Shown: positions 47,185 through 58,490, numbered from the stretch's first letter. The stretch: 64,000 nt of DNA from Enterovibrio gelatinilyticus (GCF_028683095.1 NZ_JAJUBC010000001.1:1-64000); one strand, 5' to 3'. The notes: a model not told the origin generated them from the letters alone. Numbers and translations: made by a program.

Positions 47185-48246
47185 ATGAAAATGGACACTT
47201 ACCTCTCTGAGGGCTTTCTCGAGCACACCTTATTTCCGCCTGAACAATTCAATCCAAAAACCTTCCAACTTTCCAATGGTACTGATGTAATTCACCATGA
47301 TATTGGCGTTTTAGAGTTCGTACCGCCAAGTGCAGATCACGCTATTGTGCTCTCCTCTGGTATACACGGAGACGAAACAGCGCCGATTGAGCTGGTGAAT
47401 CAATTGGTGAACGAAATACTTAACGAAGAGTGGGTGCCGAAGGCACGCACGCTATTTATCATTGCGCACCCAGATGCCATACATGCACATACCCGCTTTA
47501 TTGAAGAAAACCTCAATCGGCTATTCGCGGGTGTGAACCCGGAAAGAAACAAAGAGTGTCGGTTGGCGAATCGTCTACAGCATCATGTTGGTCAATTCTT
47601 TACATCTTGCGAAGCATACATTGGCAAATGGCATTTTGATCTTCACAGCGCTATCCGTGAATCCAAGCACTATATGTTTGCTGTTGTACCCGCTTCGAGT
47701 CATGCCACCGATGTTCGCCCTTTGATTCACTTTCTAAGCGGCGCAGACATGGATGCCATGCTGCTCAGTCGTACACCATCTTCGACGTTTAGTTGGTGGA
47801 GTGCAGAGCACTTTGGGGCGCTAGCTGCAACGTTTGAAATGGGACGAGTAGCACCGCTGTATCAAAACAATATGGAAGAGTTTGCTGCACTTAAAGAAGC
47901 GCTAGTGGCGAGCTTAACGAAGAGTGAGTTGCCAGCGAGTCAGAATAAGCCAGCACTTGAGATTTACAAAGTCACTCGCACTATCACGAAAACGGACGAA
48001 GCTTTCTCTCTGGCTTTTAGCAACGACGCTGCTAATTTTACTTTTTTTGAAGAGGGGGAGTGTCTTGCCGAAGAAAACGGAACAGAATATAAAGCGATTA
48101 AAGGAGGGGAAGCCGCGGTGTTTCCTAATGCAAATGTCGCGATTGGTCAGCGAGCATGTTTGCTAGTTCAACCTTTCACTCCGGATGAATCTCAGCCACT
48201 TTTCGTGAATGTGAATAATGAGCCGGGGCCTTATGCAATCAGTTAA
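47185..48246 (+). CDS. astE: Succinylglutamate desuccinylase
   Basis: Zinc enzyme of the M14 carboxypeptidase-like family that hydrolyses N-succinylglutamate to glutamate and succinate, last step of the arginine succinyltransferase pathway. Zinc ligands in SSGIHGDETAP (H and E) and WHFDLHSAIRES (H); family block THTRFIEEN in a close form, HTRFIEENLNRLFAG. 353 residues. The other ast genes are not in the window. Confidence 0.88.
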   Translation: MKMDTYLSEGFLEHTLFPPEQFNPKTFQLSNGTDVIHHDIGVLEFVPPSADHAIVLSSGIHGDETAPIELVNQLVNEILNEEWVPKARTLFIIAHPDAIHAHTRFIEENLNRLFAGVNPERNKECRLANRLQHHVGQFFTSCEAYIGKWHFDLHSAIRESKHYMFAVVPASSHATDVRPLIHFLSGADMDAMLLSRTPSSTFSWWSAEHFGALAATFEMGRVAPLYQNNMEEFAALKEALVASLTKSELPASQNKPALEIYKVTRTITKTDEAFSLAFSNDAANFTFFEEGECLAEENGTEYKAIKGGEAAVFPNANVAIGQRACLLVQPFTPDESQPLFVNVNNEPGPYAIS

Positions 48247-48309
48247 GGCTTTTCATTTTTCAAGGTTCTCTGTATGGTTGGCGGCTATTGATGTTTAAGC
48301 CTTAAAACC

Positions 48310-49296
48310 ATGCATTTACTTGAACTTGTTGAGCGACATACTCGTCGTTGGCATATCGCGCTTGTCACTGCTTTTGTGCTTCTTATCGCCTGCGCGCTTC
48401 TCTCATTGTCGGCGGGTGAAATCTGGATTTTCCCATTTCATTCTGAATCTGCTTTAGCGCAGCAATTATTGATAGAACTCCGCGTTCCTAGGGTTATTGC
48501 CGCCATTTTGATTGGCGCTTCATTGGCTGTTTCTGGCGCAGTACTGCAGGTGTTACTCGGTAACCCACTTGCCGAACCGGGAGTTCTGGGAATTTCCGGT
48601 GGAGCAAGCCTTGCGCTTGTACTCGTGATGTTTTTCTTTCCAGCTATGGCTAGCCAATATGGCTTGATGTCAGCGGCTATGCTAGGGGCGCTGTCTTTCA
48701 CTGGCATATTGGTTTGGCTAGCCAGAAAACGCACCATGTCGACAGCTCGTTTGCTATTGATAGGTGTAGCGTTAGGGATCTTGTCAGGCGCTATTGTGAC
48801 GTGGGCTTTTTACTTCAGCTCAGATCTTAACCTTCGTCAGCTTTTATATTGGCTAATGGGCAGCTTGTCTGGTGTGCATTGGGCGCAACTCAGCCTTGCT
48901 GTTGTTGTTATTCCTGCTGTGCTTTGGCTTTGTACACAAGGGCACAACTTGGACTTGATGATGCTGGGTGAAACCCCAGCGAAACAACTAGGCTTGAATA
49001 CTCAAACTTTACGCTGGCAACTTATTTTGATGGTGAGCATTCTAGTCGGTGCATCAGTTGCCATGGCTGGCGTGATTGGTTTTGTCGGGCTTGTGGTTCC
49101 ACATTTCCTCAGGTTATGGCTAGGAACCGAAAACAAATTTCTATTGCCTCTTTCAGCGCTTGCGGGGGCTTCATTGCTTTTGGTCGCTGACACCATAGGG
49201 CGTATGGCGATTTCTGAAGCTGAACTGCCTGTTGGCGCAGTGACAACGTCACTTGGTGCGCCGTTGTTTATCTGGATGTTGTTGAGGCGCGTATGA
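48310..49296 (+). CDS. btuC: Vitamin B12 ABC transporter permease
   Basis: Inner-membrane permease of the cobalamin importer BtuCDF. About ten membrane helices, family-typical [20 protein letters not shown] and [16 protein letters not shown], and the coupling loop near [16 protein letters not shown]. Its stop overlaps the btuD ATG (ATGA). btuF is not adjacent. Confidence 0.9.
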   Translation: MHLLELVERHTRRWHIALVTAFVLLIACALLSLSAGEIWIFPFHSESALAQQLLIELRVPRVIAAILIGASLAVSGAVLQVLLGNPLAEPGVLGISGGASLALVLVMFFFPAMASQYGLMSAAMLGALSFTGILVWLARKRTMSTARLLLIGVALGILSGAIVTWAFYFSSDLNLRQLLYWLMGSLSGVHWAQLSLAVVVIPAVLWLCTQGHNLDLMMLGETPAKQLGLNTQTLRWQLILMVSILVGASVAMAGVIGFVGLVVPHFLRLWLGTENKFLLPLSALAGASLLLVADTIGRMAISEAELPVGAVTTSLGAPLFIWMLLRRV

Positions 49297-50048
49297 TTGA
49301 CGTTAAAGATATCGCCTTAGGCACTCGTTTGTTGCCATTAAGTTTTTCAGTTAAACAAGGTGAAATCGTCCATTTGTTGGGTGCCAATGGTAGTGGGAAA
49401 AGTACGTTGCTGGAGTTGTTGTCTGGATTAACGGAGGGGCAAGGTGATGTCTTTTTGAATGATATCTCATTAGACAACATAGACAGTAAAACGCTGGCTA
49501 GACAACGTGCCTACTTGAGCCAGCAACAGAAACCAGCTTTTGCCATTGGTGTTTACCAATACCTTAGCTTGAGTCTTTCTGCCCTGGCGGTAAGCAGTTT
49601 TGAAACGCGAGATAAAGCGGTTAAAGACATATGCTCAACCTTGGGGATTGAAGACAAGCTCAATCGAAATACAGAGCAACTTTCTGGTGGAGAGTGGCAG
49701 CGAGTGAGGTTGGCGGGCGTGTGTTTACAGATTTGGCCGGACATTAATCCTGATGGGAAACTCCTCATTCTTGATGAGCCAGCAAGTGCTCTGGATATTG
49801 CGCAGCAGAGTGTGATGTACAAGATGGTCAGGCGGATCGCAGACCGAGGTATCGCTGTTGTGATGTCTAATCACGACATCAATCGTACATTGAGTGATGC
49901 GGATAGGGTGATGCTGTTGAAAAATGGACATCTAGTTGCCCAAGGTGAACCCAAAGACGTAATGCATGTTGATACACTGGAGTCCGTCTTTGGTACTCGA
50001 TTACGCCGAGTGGAAGTGGATGGGCAATTACTGTTACTTAATACTTAG
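49293..50048 (+). CDS. btuD: Vitamin B12 ABC transporter ATPase
   Basis: ATP-binding subunit of BtuCD. Walker [11 protein letters not shown], signature [12 protein letters not shown], Walker [13 protein letters not shown] and the switch histidine in [11 protein letters not shown]. 251 residues, near E. coli size. Translationally coupled to btuC. Confidence 0.92.
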   Translation: MIDVKDIALGTRLLPLSFSVKQGEIVHLLGANGSGKSTLLELLSGLTEGQGDVFLNDISLDNIDSKTLARQRAYLSQQQKPAFAIGVYQYLSLSLSALAVSSFETRDKAVKDICSTLGIEDKLNRNTEQLSGGEWQRVRLAGVCLQIWPDINPDGKLLILDEPASALDIAQQSVMYKMVRRIADRGIAVVMSNHDINRTLSDADRVMLLKNGHLVAQGEPKDVMHVDTLESVFGTRLRRVEVDGQLLLLNT

Positions 50049-50123
50049 TTGGCGCACGTCTTACTATCGCACATGGCGATAGTAAGAAGGCTCGACCTCG
50101 GTGTTATCGAGATAACAATGAAA

Positions 50124-50582
50124 TCAAAAATTGCTGTCTGCTTGCGCTTCGAGCTTCGCTTTGATGAACATTGCGTGATCCAGATAAAGTAATTCGGCAG
50201 TTTTGCGGATCACTGAATCTTCCAATGGATCCAGCTTTCCATCGGCGTACGCGACTCCCCACATTGCTTTTATCAAGTCAAATCGTTGTGGCTGTTCCAG
50301 CTGTCGCAACTTATCGGTGTAGTCGTAGAGCGAAACTGAATTAGAGCTATCGACTTTTGCGTCGTTAACTAATGCAGACGCGGCGGTTTCATCTATGTTC
50401 AGCAGGGCAGCTAAGAGGCGTGTTTTCGCCGCTTCTTCACGAGGGTCAAGCTCGTTGTCTGCGTCAGCCACCTCACACAGTAAGCCCGCCATCGCTCGTT
50501 GATATCGGTTCTCATTAGATGCGACACTTCCACCTTCCTCGGTGAACACTTCTCTAAGAATTGATGACAATTTTGAAAACAT
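50124..50582 (-). CDS. TerB-family protein
   Basis: Helical cytoplasmic protein of the TerB superfamily. Two similar acidic helical segments: AGLLCEVADADNELDPREEA and AMWGVAYADGKLDPLEDSVI, with the aspartates expected in metal-binding TerB folds. Exact function unknown; tellurite resistance should not be assumed. 152 residues; converges with btuD. Confidence 0.75.
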   Translation of the reverse strand: MFSKLSSILREVFTEEGGSVASNENRYQRAMAGLLCEVADADNELDPREEAAKTRLLAALLNIDETAASALVNDAKVDSSNSVSLYDYTDKLRQLEQPQRFDLIKAMWGVAYADGKLDPLEDSVIRKTAELLYLDHAMFIKAKLEAQADSNF

Positions 50583-50741
50583 GATGGGTATCCAACTAAA
50601 TCAATGAGTGATCTTTGTCAAAGAATATCAGTAGTTGAACCTATAACGCCAAAAAAATTAGCTCTTAATCATTTCAGTGAAGGTGTTAAAGCACGCGAAG
50701 TGACGTTTTGGATTCAACGGGTGTGGGGTCAGAATGGCGAC

Positions 50742-50774
50742 AAAAAAGCCAAACCTGGGTAGGTTTGGCTTTTT
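50742..50774 (-). terminator. Terminator after the VF530-family gene
   Basis: Stem AAAAGCCAAACCT/AGGTTTGGCTTTT with short loop. Minus-strand T run ends the gene at 50801. Confidence 0.85.
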
Positions 50775-50800
50775 AGATGAAAAGGGTCACAAGCAGATTA

Positions 50801-51208
50801 TTAGCGACGGCTTGGTCGGCGTCCTGTACGTGCTTTATGTGCTGACGCAGCTTTGGCTTGAGACAGCAAAATGGAATCGACGGTGAGTTCCATTGGCTCG
50901 CGAGGCTCTAATCCGTGCGGGAAAGGGCGTGCGCGAGGTGGCAATTCAAATTCAGCTTCTGTCGCTTTTGGCATGCGCTTAAAACGATAAAGATAGAAGT
51001 TTTCTACTTTCTCTCTCGCCCAATCTGTTTTTTTCAAATACTTCACACTGCTTGTAATGCTTGGCTTCGTATTAAAGCAGTTTAATCGCATTGCAGTGTC
51101 CAGAATTTCCCAGCCGTAATGATCAACAAGCTGTTGCAGCATGTCTTCCATTTTCAGACCATGCAAAGGATTGTTCTGTTGTAGCTCGATTCTTTCTTGT
51201 TCTGTCAT
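50801..51208 (-). CDS. VF530-family (DUF2132) DNA-binding-like protein
   Basis: Cytoplasmic protein with a conserved N-terminal DUF2132 domain ([20 protein letters not shown], then the [20 protein letters not shown] block and FYLYRFKR), the fold first studied in V. fischeri VF0530. A basic C-terminal tail ([12 protein letters not shown]) suggests nucleic-acid contact. I chose ATG 51208 (135 residues) with GGAG ten bases upstream; earlier ATGs lack one. Confidence 0.8.
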   Translation of the reverse strand: MTEQERIELQQNNPLHGLKMEDMLQQLVDHYGWEILDTAMRLNCFNTKPSITSSVKYLKKTDWAREKVENFYLYRFKRMPKATEAEFELPPRARPFPHGLEPREPMELTVDSILLSQAKAASAHKARTGRRPSRR

Positions 51209-51313
51209 GAAGGAATTCTCCATTTTAGGTGAATCGCACGCAGTGCTGATTGGGTAGTCATCAGTGTGCGTGCGGTTCGAAATCATATTTCTGCGTTAGT
51301 GAGTTGTAACGCG

Positions 51314-52918
51314 TTAAGCAACGTTTAACATCTTTTGCTGGTGCGCGAGGTATTCGTCAAACGTACCTTGGAAATTCACCAGTGTCTTGTCTTTCACGTC
51401 AATAATAGACGTAGCAAGTGATGATACAAATTCGCGGTCATGGCTAACAAAGATGAGCGTACCTGTGTACGTTTTCAGTGCATTGTTTAACGCTTCGATC
51501 GCTTCCATGTCCATGTGGTTCGTTGGTTCGTCCATGACAAGTACGTTGATGTCTTGCATCATCAACTTGCCGAACAGAAGGCGGTTCTTTTCACCACCAG
51601 AACAATTCTTGGCTTTCTTGTTTACGTCGTCTGCAGTGAATAGAAGACGACCAAGAATACCGCGCACCATCAAATCATCATGCTTCACAGTACGCCATTG
51701 TGAAATCCAATCAAAAATGGTCATATCATTGTCAAAATCCGCAGTGCTGTCCTGCGGGCAATAGCCCACTGACGCATTTTCTGACCATTTAACGATACCG
51801 TTGTTAGGAGATAGCTCGTTCACCAGACAGCGCAATAGGGTGGTTTTACCCACGCCATTCTCTCCGATGATAGCGAGACGCGAACCCGCTTCTAGCAATA
51901 AGTTACCGCCTTCAAATAGCAACTCATCGCCAAATGCATGACCAACGTTTTGAAGTTCCAAAGCTTGGCGGTGAAGCTTTTTACCTTCGCCAAAATCAAT
52001 AGAAGGACTCATACGGCTTGATGACTTCACTTCATCTAGCTTGATTTTGTCCATTTTCTTGGCACGAGAACTCGCTTGCTTCGCCTTGGATGCGTTTGCA
52101 CCGAAGCGGTTAACGAAGTCCTGCAATTCGCTGATCTCAGCAGCTTTCTTGGCGTTACCTGATAACAACTGATCGCGGATCAGTGCAGATGCTTCCAAGA
52201 AATACTCGTAGTTACCTGGGTAAATACGCAGTTCACCGTAATCGATATCTGCCATGTGAGTACATACAGAGTTCAAGAAGTGGCGATCGTGCGAAATGAT
52301 AATCATCGTACACTTACGCTGGTTTAACTCTTCTGCTAGCCAACTGATGGTGTGAATATCCAAGTTGTTGGTTGGTTCATCAAGCAACAGAATATCTGGG
52401 TTTGCGAAAAGCGCTTGCGCTAACAGCACGCGCAGTTTCCAGCCTGGCGCAACGTGTTGCATCAAGCCGAAGTGAAATTCTTCTTCGATACCCGCTTTAA
52501 GTAAGATGTCACCAGCGCGACTTTCTGCTGTGTAGCCATCCATTTCTGCGAATTCGCTTTCAAGCTCTGCGACCTTCATGCCATCGTCTTCGCTCATTTC
52601 TGGCAGCGAGTAAATACGATCTCGTTCTTGTTTGACTTCCCAGAGCTTTTTGTCACCCATGATGACAACATCAATAACGTTATGTTGTTCAAAGGCGAAT
52701 TGGTCTTGGCTCAACACACCTAGCTTTAGTCCTGGCGTGATAGATACATTGCCAGAGCTCGGTGATAACGCACCGCTAAGAATTTTCATGAACGTTGATT
52801 TACCACATCCATTGGCTCCGATTAAGCCGTAACGGTTACCGTTACCGAACTTAGCAGAAATGTTTTCAAATAGTGGCTCGGCGCCGAATTGCATGGTGAT
52901 GTTAGCGGTTGAAATCAA
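51314..52918 (-). CDS. ybiT: ABC-F ATPase YbiT
   Basis: Cytosolic ribosome-associated ABC-F protein with two ATPase domains and no membrane segment. First Walker [10 protein letters not shown] and [20 protein letters not shown]; second Walker [10 protein letters not shown], signature [13 protein letters not shown], and [19 protein letters not shown]. 534 residues. The linker between domains includes [20 protein letters not shown], typical of the interdomain helix that enters the ribosomal E site. Confidence 0.9.
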   Translation of the reverse strand: MISTANITMQFGAEPLFENISAKFGNGNRYGLIGANGCGKSTFMKILSGALSPSSGNVSITPGLKLGVLSQDQFAFEQHNVIDVVIMGDKKLWEVKQERDRIYSLPEMSEDDGMKVAELESEFAEMDGYTAESRAGDILLKAGIEEEFHFGLMQHVAPGWKLRVLLAQALFANPDILLLDEPTNNLDIHTISWLAEELNQRKCTMIIISHDRHFLNSVCTHMADIDYGELRIYPGNYEYFLEASALIRDQLLSGNAKKAAEISELQDFVNRFGANASKAKQASSRAKKMDKIKLDEVKSSSRMSPSIDFGEGKKLHRQALELQNVGHAFGDELLFEGGNLLLEAGSRLAIIGENGVGKTTLLRCLVNELSPNNGIVKWSENASVGYCPQDSTADFDNDMTIFDWISQWRTVKHDDLMVRGILGRLLFTADDVNKKAKNCSGGEKNRLLFGKLMMQDINVLVMDEPTNHMDMEAIEALNNALKTYTGTLIFVSHDREFVSSLATSIIDVKDKTLVNFQGTFDEYLAHQQKMLNVA

Positions 52919-53446
52919 AGAAATATTCCTAGGTAGATGAGACGGGTGATTCTCTGGTTAAGTGTGTCTAGATCAAACAGTGTTAATGCACGAATGAATA
53001 GGGCGCGAATTATACAGACTTATTTAACAAATAACAGATGTGAGAACTAAGTCACGGAAAAAGAGGCGGATAACGACGCAGATATTGGGATGGGTGGTGT
53101 GTTGTAACAATGTGCGCTAACGATTTACGGGTTTCACCTTGCACGATATGAGCGCGATAGGTGGTTGTTTAACCGAGCTATTGTTACATCAATGTGTTGA
53201 TGTGCCGTTTAATCTAAGGTGAATGCTAGATCTTAGAGATCTCACGGTCTCATTCTGTCTCAATATTGAAAGTATTTATGTAAAAATATTTGAATTTTGA
53301 ATCGATACAAATCAATCATTTTAACAAACCTTAGTGGTATTAATATGTTATCAATATTCAGTTAGAACAAAGGATAAGAGCGACCCTGTACCTCCCTTTA
53401 CAATTTGAAACATTGTGGTAACACTTGAGGCGTTGTAGAAAGAAAA
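52919..53446. other. Divergent region between ybiT and the AraC regulator
   Basis: About 530 bases, AT-rich towards the AraC gene, no convincing gene or RNA. It should hold divergent promoters for ybiT and the regulator; I could not fix boxes. Confidence 0.4.
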
Positions 53447-54517
53447 GTGGCTCAAATGAACGCATATTACTCCACATTGAGTGGTTGGATCATTCCGGTA
53501 ACGCGTGCAATCAAAGCGCTAGATCTCGACCCCGTTGAAACCTTGAAGCGGTTTGATATTGACCCAGCCGAAGTGAACAATCCTGAAGGGCGGATTTGCG
53601 TTGAGAGTTTGGGAAACCTGTTTACTTACTGCAATAAATATTCAGGTGCTCGCAATTTCAATATCGAAGTTGCTAAGTGCTTTCACCCTTCGATACTGCA
53701 TGCTTTGGGTTACGCAGTGCAATCAGCTTTTTGCCTGCAAGAAGCACTAGAGCGTGTGAGTCAATATAAGCGCGTTGTATCAAACTGCAGCAATATGGAA
53801 GCGTACGAGATGAGAGATCACCTCGTCGTGGAGTTAGTGGTTTATCGTTACACCGACAGCGGGCGCTTAGTTCTTTCAGCCGATTTGATTGAGTCTTTTC
53901 TTGCGACGCTTGTCCAATTGTCTCGCGGGTTGGTAGGCGGCGATTTGAATCCAGTAAAGATCGAATTTACGTTCGACCGTTCAAGTGATGCATGTCCTAC
54001 TGCCATGGAGTTTTTCAATTGTCCCATTGAGTATGGTTGTGAGCGAAATGCGGTGTTGCTTGACCTGAACCAAGCCAAAGAGAGAGCTTTTGGTAACAAC
54101 CCTGCAATCAATCAAATGCACATAGAGCTTTTGAACCAGTTCATGACCCGGGTTGACAGAACCAACCTAACTTACCTGATTGAATCCAAAATTCTTGATG
54201 AATTGCCTGTGGGCGCGCCATCACAAGCTGATGTTGCTAAACATCTCGGGTATAGCCTTCGAAACCTGCAGCGTAAGCTTAGTGAGCAGGGGACTTGCTA
54301 CAAAGATATTCTTGATAATACTCGTAAGCGCATCACGTTGAATTACATCAAACAGCCACATATGAGCATTAGCGAAATAGGATATTTGGTGGGTTTTTCG
54401 AACGTGGCAAACTTCAATCGTGCTTTTCGGCGTTGGGAAGGCTGTGCTCCTGGTGAGTATCGCACCAAATACCTTTCTACTAACGATATGGTTGAACACA
54501 TCCAATCCAGAGTGTAG
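53447..54517 (+). CDS. AraC-family transcriptional regulator
   Basis: 356 residues. N-terminal ligand-binding segment of the arabinose-binding-like class (LDPVETLKRFDIDPAEVNNP), C-terminal double helix-turn-helix (SQADVAKHLGYSLRNLQRKL and ISEIGYLVGFSNVANFNRAF, then RRWEGCAPGEYR). Likely regulator of the aldehyde dehydrogenase and acyl-CoA ligase genes downstream on the same strand. GTG at 53447 or ATG at 53456 could be the start. Confidence 0.88.
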   Translation: MAQMNAYYSTLSGWIIPVTRAIKALDLDPVETLKRFDIDPAEVNNPEGRICVESLGNLFTYCNKYSGARNFNIEVAKCFHPSILHALGYAVQSAFCLQEALERVSQYKRVVSNCSNMEAYEMRDHLVVELVVYRYTDSGRLVLSADLIESFLATLVQLSRGLVGGDLNPVKIEFTFDRSSDACPTAMEFFNCPIEYGCERNAVLLDLNQAKERAFGNNPAINQMHIELLNQFMTRVDRTNLTYLIESKILDELPVGAPSQADVAKHLGYSLRNLQRKLSEQGTCYKDILDNTRKRITLNYIKQPHMSISEIGYLVGFSNVANFNRAFRRWEGCAPGEYRTKYLSTNDMVEHIQSRV

Positions 54518-54897
54518 TGCTGATTATTGATGGCACTGATACTCAAGTAACCTGAAGATTTTTGAAATTGAGTCGCTTCAGGTTGCTTGGATATATCACT
54601 AACCGCCTGAATGTTTTCGTCTATTCCTGATAATTTTCCTTCCTACGCAATCCCCAATCTGCATCTGTCTTCATTCGAAACGAAAAGATAAGTCTTTGGC
54701 GCAAAATAACAACCTGATCGGATACCTCCTGATTCATATTGACAGAGAGGGCGATTTTCAGTCCTTCGCACTGTACGTGTAGTTGTTGCTATTGCTCTTA
54801 GGAATGTGCCGAATTGACGTATCAATTTTGACCAAGGGGCCGCTTCACATCACCGTTATTCAAAACAGTGCATCGCAAATACAAGGAGTTCTAATCC
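54518..54897. other. Spacer between AraC regulator and aldehyde dehydrogenase
   Basis: 380 bases with no gene. Contains the palindromic repeat at 54544-54590 and, presumably, the dehydrogenase promoter and regulator binding site. Confidence 0.4.
54544..54590. repeat. Dispersed palindromic repeat
   Basis: Arms CAAGTAACCTGAAG and CTTCAGGTTGCTTG (one mismatch) around a ~19-base loop. Same family as 12.1 and 21.9 kb. It lies 27 bases past the AraC gene stop. Confidence 0.8.
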
Positions 54898-56355
54898 ATG
54901 AGTAACGTTGAGCACATATCGGGAGTTGCGATAACTGAAAAGTCTGACTTGTCAGAAAGAGTGCGTATGCTCGCGATGTTTGATGCACAGAAAGCGGCCT
55001 TTGAACAAGATCGGTACCCTTCATTTGATTCACGAGTCAGTAGCTTGAAACAGCTCAAGCGCGGCATCTTGGCGCAGAAAGAGGCCTTGCTGGGTGCGTT
55101 GGAAAAAGACTTTCGCTACCGAAGTCATGACGAAAGTATGTTGGGTGACATATTTTCTTCGATATCAGCGATTGAATACACACTAAAGCACTTAAAGGGG
55201 TGGATGAAGCCGGAAAAGCGGGCTGTTGGCATTGTGTTTCAACCCGCGCATGCGAAAGTGCTTTATCAGCCCAAAGGGGTTGTAGGAATCATTGCCCCTT
55301 GGAATTACCCTGTTTTTCTCACCATTGGCCCATTGGTCGCCGCCATTGCTGCGGGCAATCGAGCCATGATCAAAACGTCGGAATACACGCCGAATACCAA
55401 TACAGTGTTGGCAGAGATTCTGGCGGGAATTTTTGATACTGATAAGGTCTGTGTAGTTCAAGGCGATGTAGACATTGCTCAGGCTTTTTCAGCATTGCAG
55501 TTCGACCACATATTGTTTACGGGCTCGACTGAGGTGGGGCGTCATGTCATGAAAGCAGCGGCCGAAAATTTAGTGCCAGTCACGCTGGAGTTAGGTGGCA
55601 AATCCCCCGTCATCATCGACAACCATATTTCTCTGGATGAAGCGGTTAAGCGTTTTATCTATGGCAAAACCATGAATGCCGGTCAAACCTGTGTGTCACC
55701 GGATTACGTTTACTGCCCCAATGGGAAAATTAGAGAGTTGGTCGCCTCATTGAAACTCCGCTACGAATCGATGTATCCCGTCAATGACGGTTATGCAAAA
55801 CGGACGCGAATTATTAATAGTAAACAGCACCAGCGTCTACTCGGTTACTTAGAAGAAGCCAAGAAGCGTGGAGCTGAAGTGATTTCGTTAGGCGACGCAA
55901 CAGTAAACTCAGAAGAATGCTATATGCCATTGACCTTGGTAATTGGCACTGATCGAACGATGAAGATCATGCAAGAGGAAATATTTGGTCCAATCTTGCC
56001 CATTATCGGATACGACGACTTGAATACAGTGATTGAGGAGATAAACGCAAACCCACGTCCATTAGGCCTCTACATTCAGAGCTTCGATAAAAACTTTCAA
56101 CAAACGGTTCTAAAGAATACGCATGCTGGAGGGGTTTGTATCAATGATGCTGCATTCCATGTGGTGATTGACGATCTACCATTTGGGGGAGTCGGCGACT
56201 CCGGACTTGGAAGCTATCACGGTGTCGAAGGATTCAAAACATTCTCACATGCCAAAGCGCTATTTAGCCGCGGTAGGCTGTTCTTTTCCGATATGTTGTA
56301 CCCACCTTATGGAAAGCGAATGCATCATTGGTTCTATAAGCTATTTGTTCGCTAA
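54898..56355 (+). CDS. Coniferyl-aldehyde-dehydrogenase-like aldehyde dehydrogenase
   Basis: NAD(P)+-dependent oxidation of an aldehyde to its acid. Catalytic glutamate in VTLELGGKSPVI and nucleophile cysteine in NAGQTCVSPDY; cofactor-binding ILFTGSTEVGRHV and APWNYPVFLTIGPL. 485 residues, close to the CalB-type subfamily that acts on long-chain or aromatic aldehydes; the true substrate is unknown. AAGGAG precedes the ATG. The C-terminal end is basic and aromatic (YPPYGKRMHHWFYKLF), possibly membrane-associating. Confidence 0.85.
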   Translation: MSNVEHISGVAITEKSDLSERVRMLAMFDAQKAAFEQDRYPSFDSRVSSLKQLKRGILAQKEALLGALEKDFRYRSHDESMLGDIFSSISAIEYTLKHLKGWMKPEKRAVGIVFQPAHAKVLYQPKGVVGIIAPWNYPVFLTIGPLVAAIAAGNRAMIKTSEYTPNTNTVLAEILAGIFDTDKVCVVQGDVDIAQAFSALQFDHILFTGSTEVGRHVMKAAAENLVPVTLELGGKSPVIIDNHISLDEAVKRFIYGKTMNAGQTCVSPDYVYCPNGKIRELVASLKLRYESMYPVNDGYAKRTRIINSKQHQRLLGYLEEAKKRGAEVISLGDATVNSEECYMPLTLVIGTDRTMKIMQEEIFGPILPIIGYDDLNTVIEEINANPRPLGLYIQSFDKNFQQTVLKNTHAGGVCINDAAFHVVIDDLPFGGVGDSGLGSYHGVEGFKTFSHAKALFSRGRLFFSDMLYPPYGKRMHHWFYKLFVR

Positions 56356-56442
56356 TCGTGTGTTTTCACTGGCTACATATTGGAAGTGATTTGGCTAATC
56401 ATAACCTTGGTTATGTTTAGTTTGACGAAAGGAGAATTGCAC

Positions 56443-58011
56443 ATGTTGGAAAACGAAAGTACTACGGAAAATTTGGCGGGTTTTATCGTGCAAGCTTGCA
56501 AAGCATATGGCGATAAAGTGGCATTTTATTGTGGACCCGCGCAGTTAACTTATCGAGAGGTTGAAAGCAAATCTCGTGCATTGGCATGTTGGTTTCAACA
56601 GCATACCGCATTGCAGCCAGGGGATAGGGTCGCAATTCAGCTTCCCAATATATTGGATTTCCCTGTTGCGGCGTTTGCAGCATTGCGAGCAGGGTTGATC
56701 ATTGTGAATACCAATCCTCTTTATACTCAAAGAGAAATGCAGCACCAGTTTTCAGACTCAGGTGCAAAAGCGATTGTTATCTTCTCTCCACTTGCTGAAA
56801 AGTTGTCTGGGGTTATTGATAAAACAGACATCGAAGTTGTGTTATGCACTTCCAGTGAGCTACCAGATATTGTCTGCGAAAAAGACATGAATATCTCATC
56901 CATTGAGCTCGCTATTGATAGCTGTGTCGACTCAAGCCTTATGCCTGTTATCGTGCCTCCAGACGCCGTTTGCATGTTGCAATATACAGGGGGGACAACG
57001 GGAAGAGCAAAAGGGGCATGTTTAACGCATCGATCTGTTTTGAGTAATATGGCGCAGTTATCCGAAAGGCTTAATGGTGTCGTCGAGCCGGGAAATGAGA
57101 TCTTCGTTTGTCCTCTACCTCTGTATCACATCTATGCGTTTGCGGTGAATTTAATCCTCTTCTTTTCAATGGGTAATGCCAATATCCTTATCCCAAACCC
57201 TCGTGACTTAGACAGCATGGTGGCGTTGATGAAGCCTCATAAATTTACTGGTATGGCTGGGATAAATACCTTGTTTGTCGGGCTATGTCAGCACCAAGGT
57301 TTTCGTGATTTAGATTTTTCCCACTTAAAAATCACATTGTCAGGTGGCACGGCATTAATCGACAGTGCAAGACTTGCGTGGAAAGAAGTGACAGGTGGCG
57401 AAATTACAGAAGGGTACGGTATGTCTGAGACATCGCCCGTTATCAGCATCAATCATCCTGGAAAAGAGCATTACGGCACGGTTGGACATGCTTTGATAGA
57501 TACCGATGTCCAGATTTGGGATGTGAATAATACCGTTGTTGCGAAAGGGGATGTTGGGCAAATTGTTGTGAAAGGCGCTCAGGTGATGAAAGGGTATTGG
57601 AACAACCCTGAAGAGACGTCGGAAGTTCTCACGTCCAATGGTTTTTTTAAGACTGGGGACATGGGAATGATCCTTGATGATGGCTCTATCCAAATTGTCG
57701 ATAGACTAAAAGATATGATTCTGGTGTCAGGATTTAATGTCTATCCGAGCGAAGTTGAACAGGTACTGTCGTCACATCCGGATGTATTAGAGGTTGCGGT
57801 TGTGGGCGTGCCTGATGCTGTTACAGGCGAGGCGGTAAACGCACATATTACGGCGAAAGAGACCATCGATCTGGTCGCCCTCCAACAATATTGCCGTGAA
57901 AACCTTGCGGCATATAAAATCCCGAAACAAATCCTAGTTGTTAGTGAATTACCTAAATCGGCGGTCGGAAAAATTCTACGAAGAGAGTTACGAGCGACCC
58001 AAAGCGGTTAG
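56443..58011 (+). CDS. Long-chain acyl-CoA ligase-like (FadD-type) protein
   Basis: Activates a carboxylic acid to its CoA ester through an acyl-AMP intermediate. P-loop YTGGTTGRAKGA, GYGMSET, FKTGDMG, DRLKDMILVSGFNVYPSEVE and the catalytic lysine in SAVGKILRREL. I use the ATG at 56443 (522 residues) with AAGGAG 9 bases upstream; a longer frame from 56380 has no site. 87 bases after the dehydrogenase, so the aldehyde-to-acid-to-CoA order matches the gene order. Confidence 0.87.
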   Translation: MLENESTTENLAGFIVQACKAYGDKVAFYCGPAQLTYREVESKSRALACWFQQHTALQPGDRVAIQLPNILDFPVAAFAALRAGLIIVNTNPLYTQREMQHQFSDSGAKAIVIFSPLAEKLSGVIDKTDIEVVLCTSSELPDIVCEKDMNISSIELAIDSCVDSSLMPVIVPPDAVCMLQYTGGTTGRAKGACLTHRSVLSNMAQLSERLNGVVEPGNEIFVCPLPLYHIYAFAVNLILFFSMGNANILIPNPRDLDSMVALMKPHKFTGMAGINTLFVGLCQHQGFRDLDFSHLKITLSGGTALIDSARLAWKEVTGGEITEGYGMSETSPVISINHPGKEHYGTVGHALIDTDVQIWDVNNTVVAKGDVGQIVVKGAQVMKGYWNNPEETSEVLTSNGFFKTGDMGMILDDGSIQIVDRLKDMILVSGFNVYPSEVEQVLSSHPDVLEVAVVGVPDAVTGEAVNAHITAKETIDLVALQQYCRENLAAYKIPKQILVVSELPKSAVGKILRRELRATQSG

Positions 58012-58109
58012 TCACAATACCAGTATGATCTAACCCAGAGTGTGAAACTCCGAGGGATGATGTTTTTAGTGTTAATTTCTTGTCCATTACTGTTGTTTGA
58101 TGACAGTTT

Positions 58110-58146
58110 GCACCCCGGCATGAGCCTGTCGAGGTGCTTTTTTTTA
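58110..58146 (+). terminator. Probable terminator after the acyl-CoA ligase
   Basis: Stem GCACCCCG/CGAGGTGC with one mismatch, followed by a T run. About 100 bases past the stop codon. Confidence 0.6.
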
Positions 58147-58163
58147 TCTGAATTTTGTGGTTT

Positions 58164-58202
58164 ATACCCAATCAATTCTGCATCTTATGGTTGTTTGGGT
58201 AT
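58164..58202. repeat. Short inverted repeat resembling the dispersed palindromes
   Basis: Arms ATACCCAA and TTGGGTAT with a shortened interior containing CATCTTATGGTTG, resembling a decayed copy of the element at 12.1 kb. Confidence 0.45.
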
Positions 58203-58490
58203 CGTGTTATGTGTGCGAGTTTTGTCTAGTTAGAAGGTGATACTGCCCAAGACATATCACGAGTCGTTGATTTGCAACGTCCAATAGCCAATCTTGAACC
58301 GGTCATCGGATTGTTGAATGCGTGTAGTGAACTTTTTTCAGATGCATTTTCAGGAGCAATCACTGAGTGAGAGTTAACATTTCGTTATGTATAAAAAGCC
58401 TATGGCAGAGAGGCGGAATGGCGAAAATTAATGCAAATGCATACCAAGCATTTTAGTAAAGCCAGTAACAACGCAGATATATCAACAGCA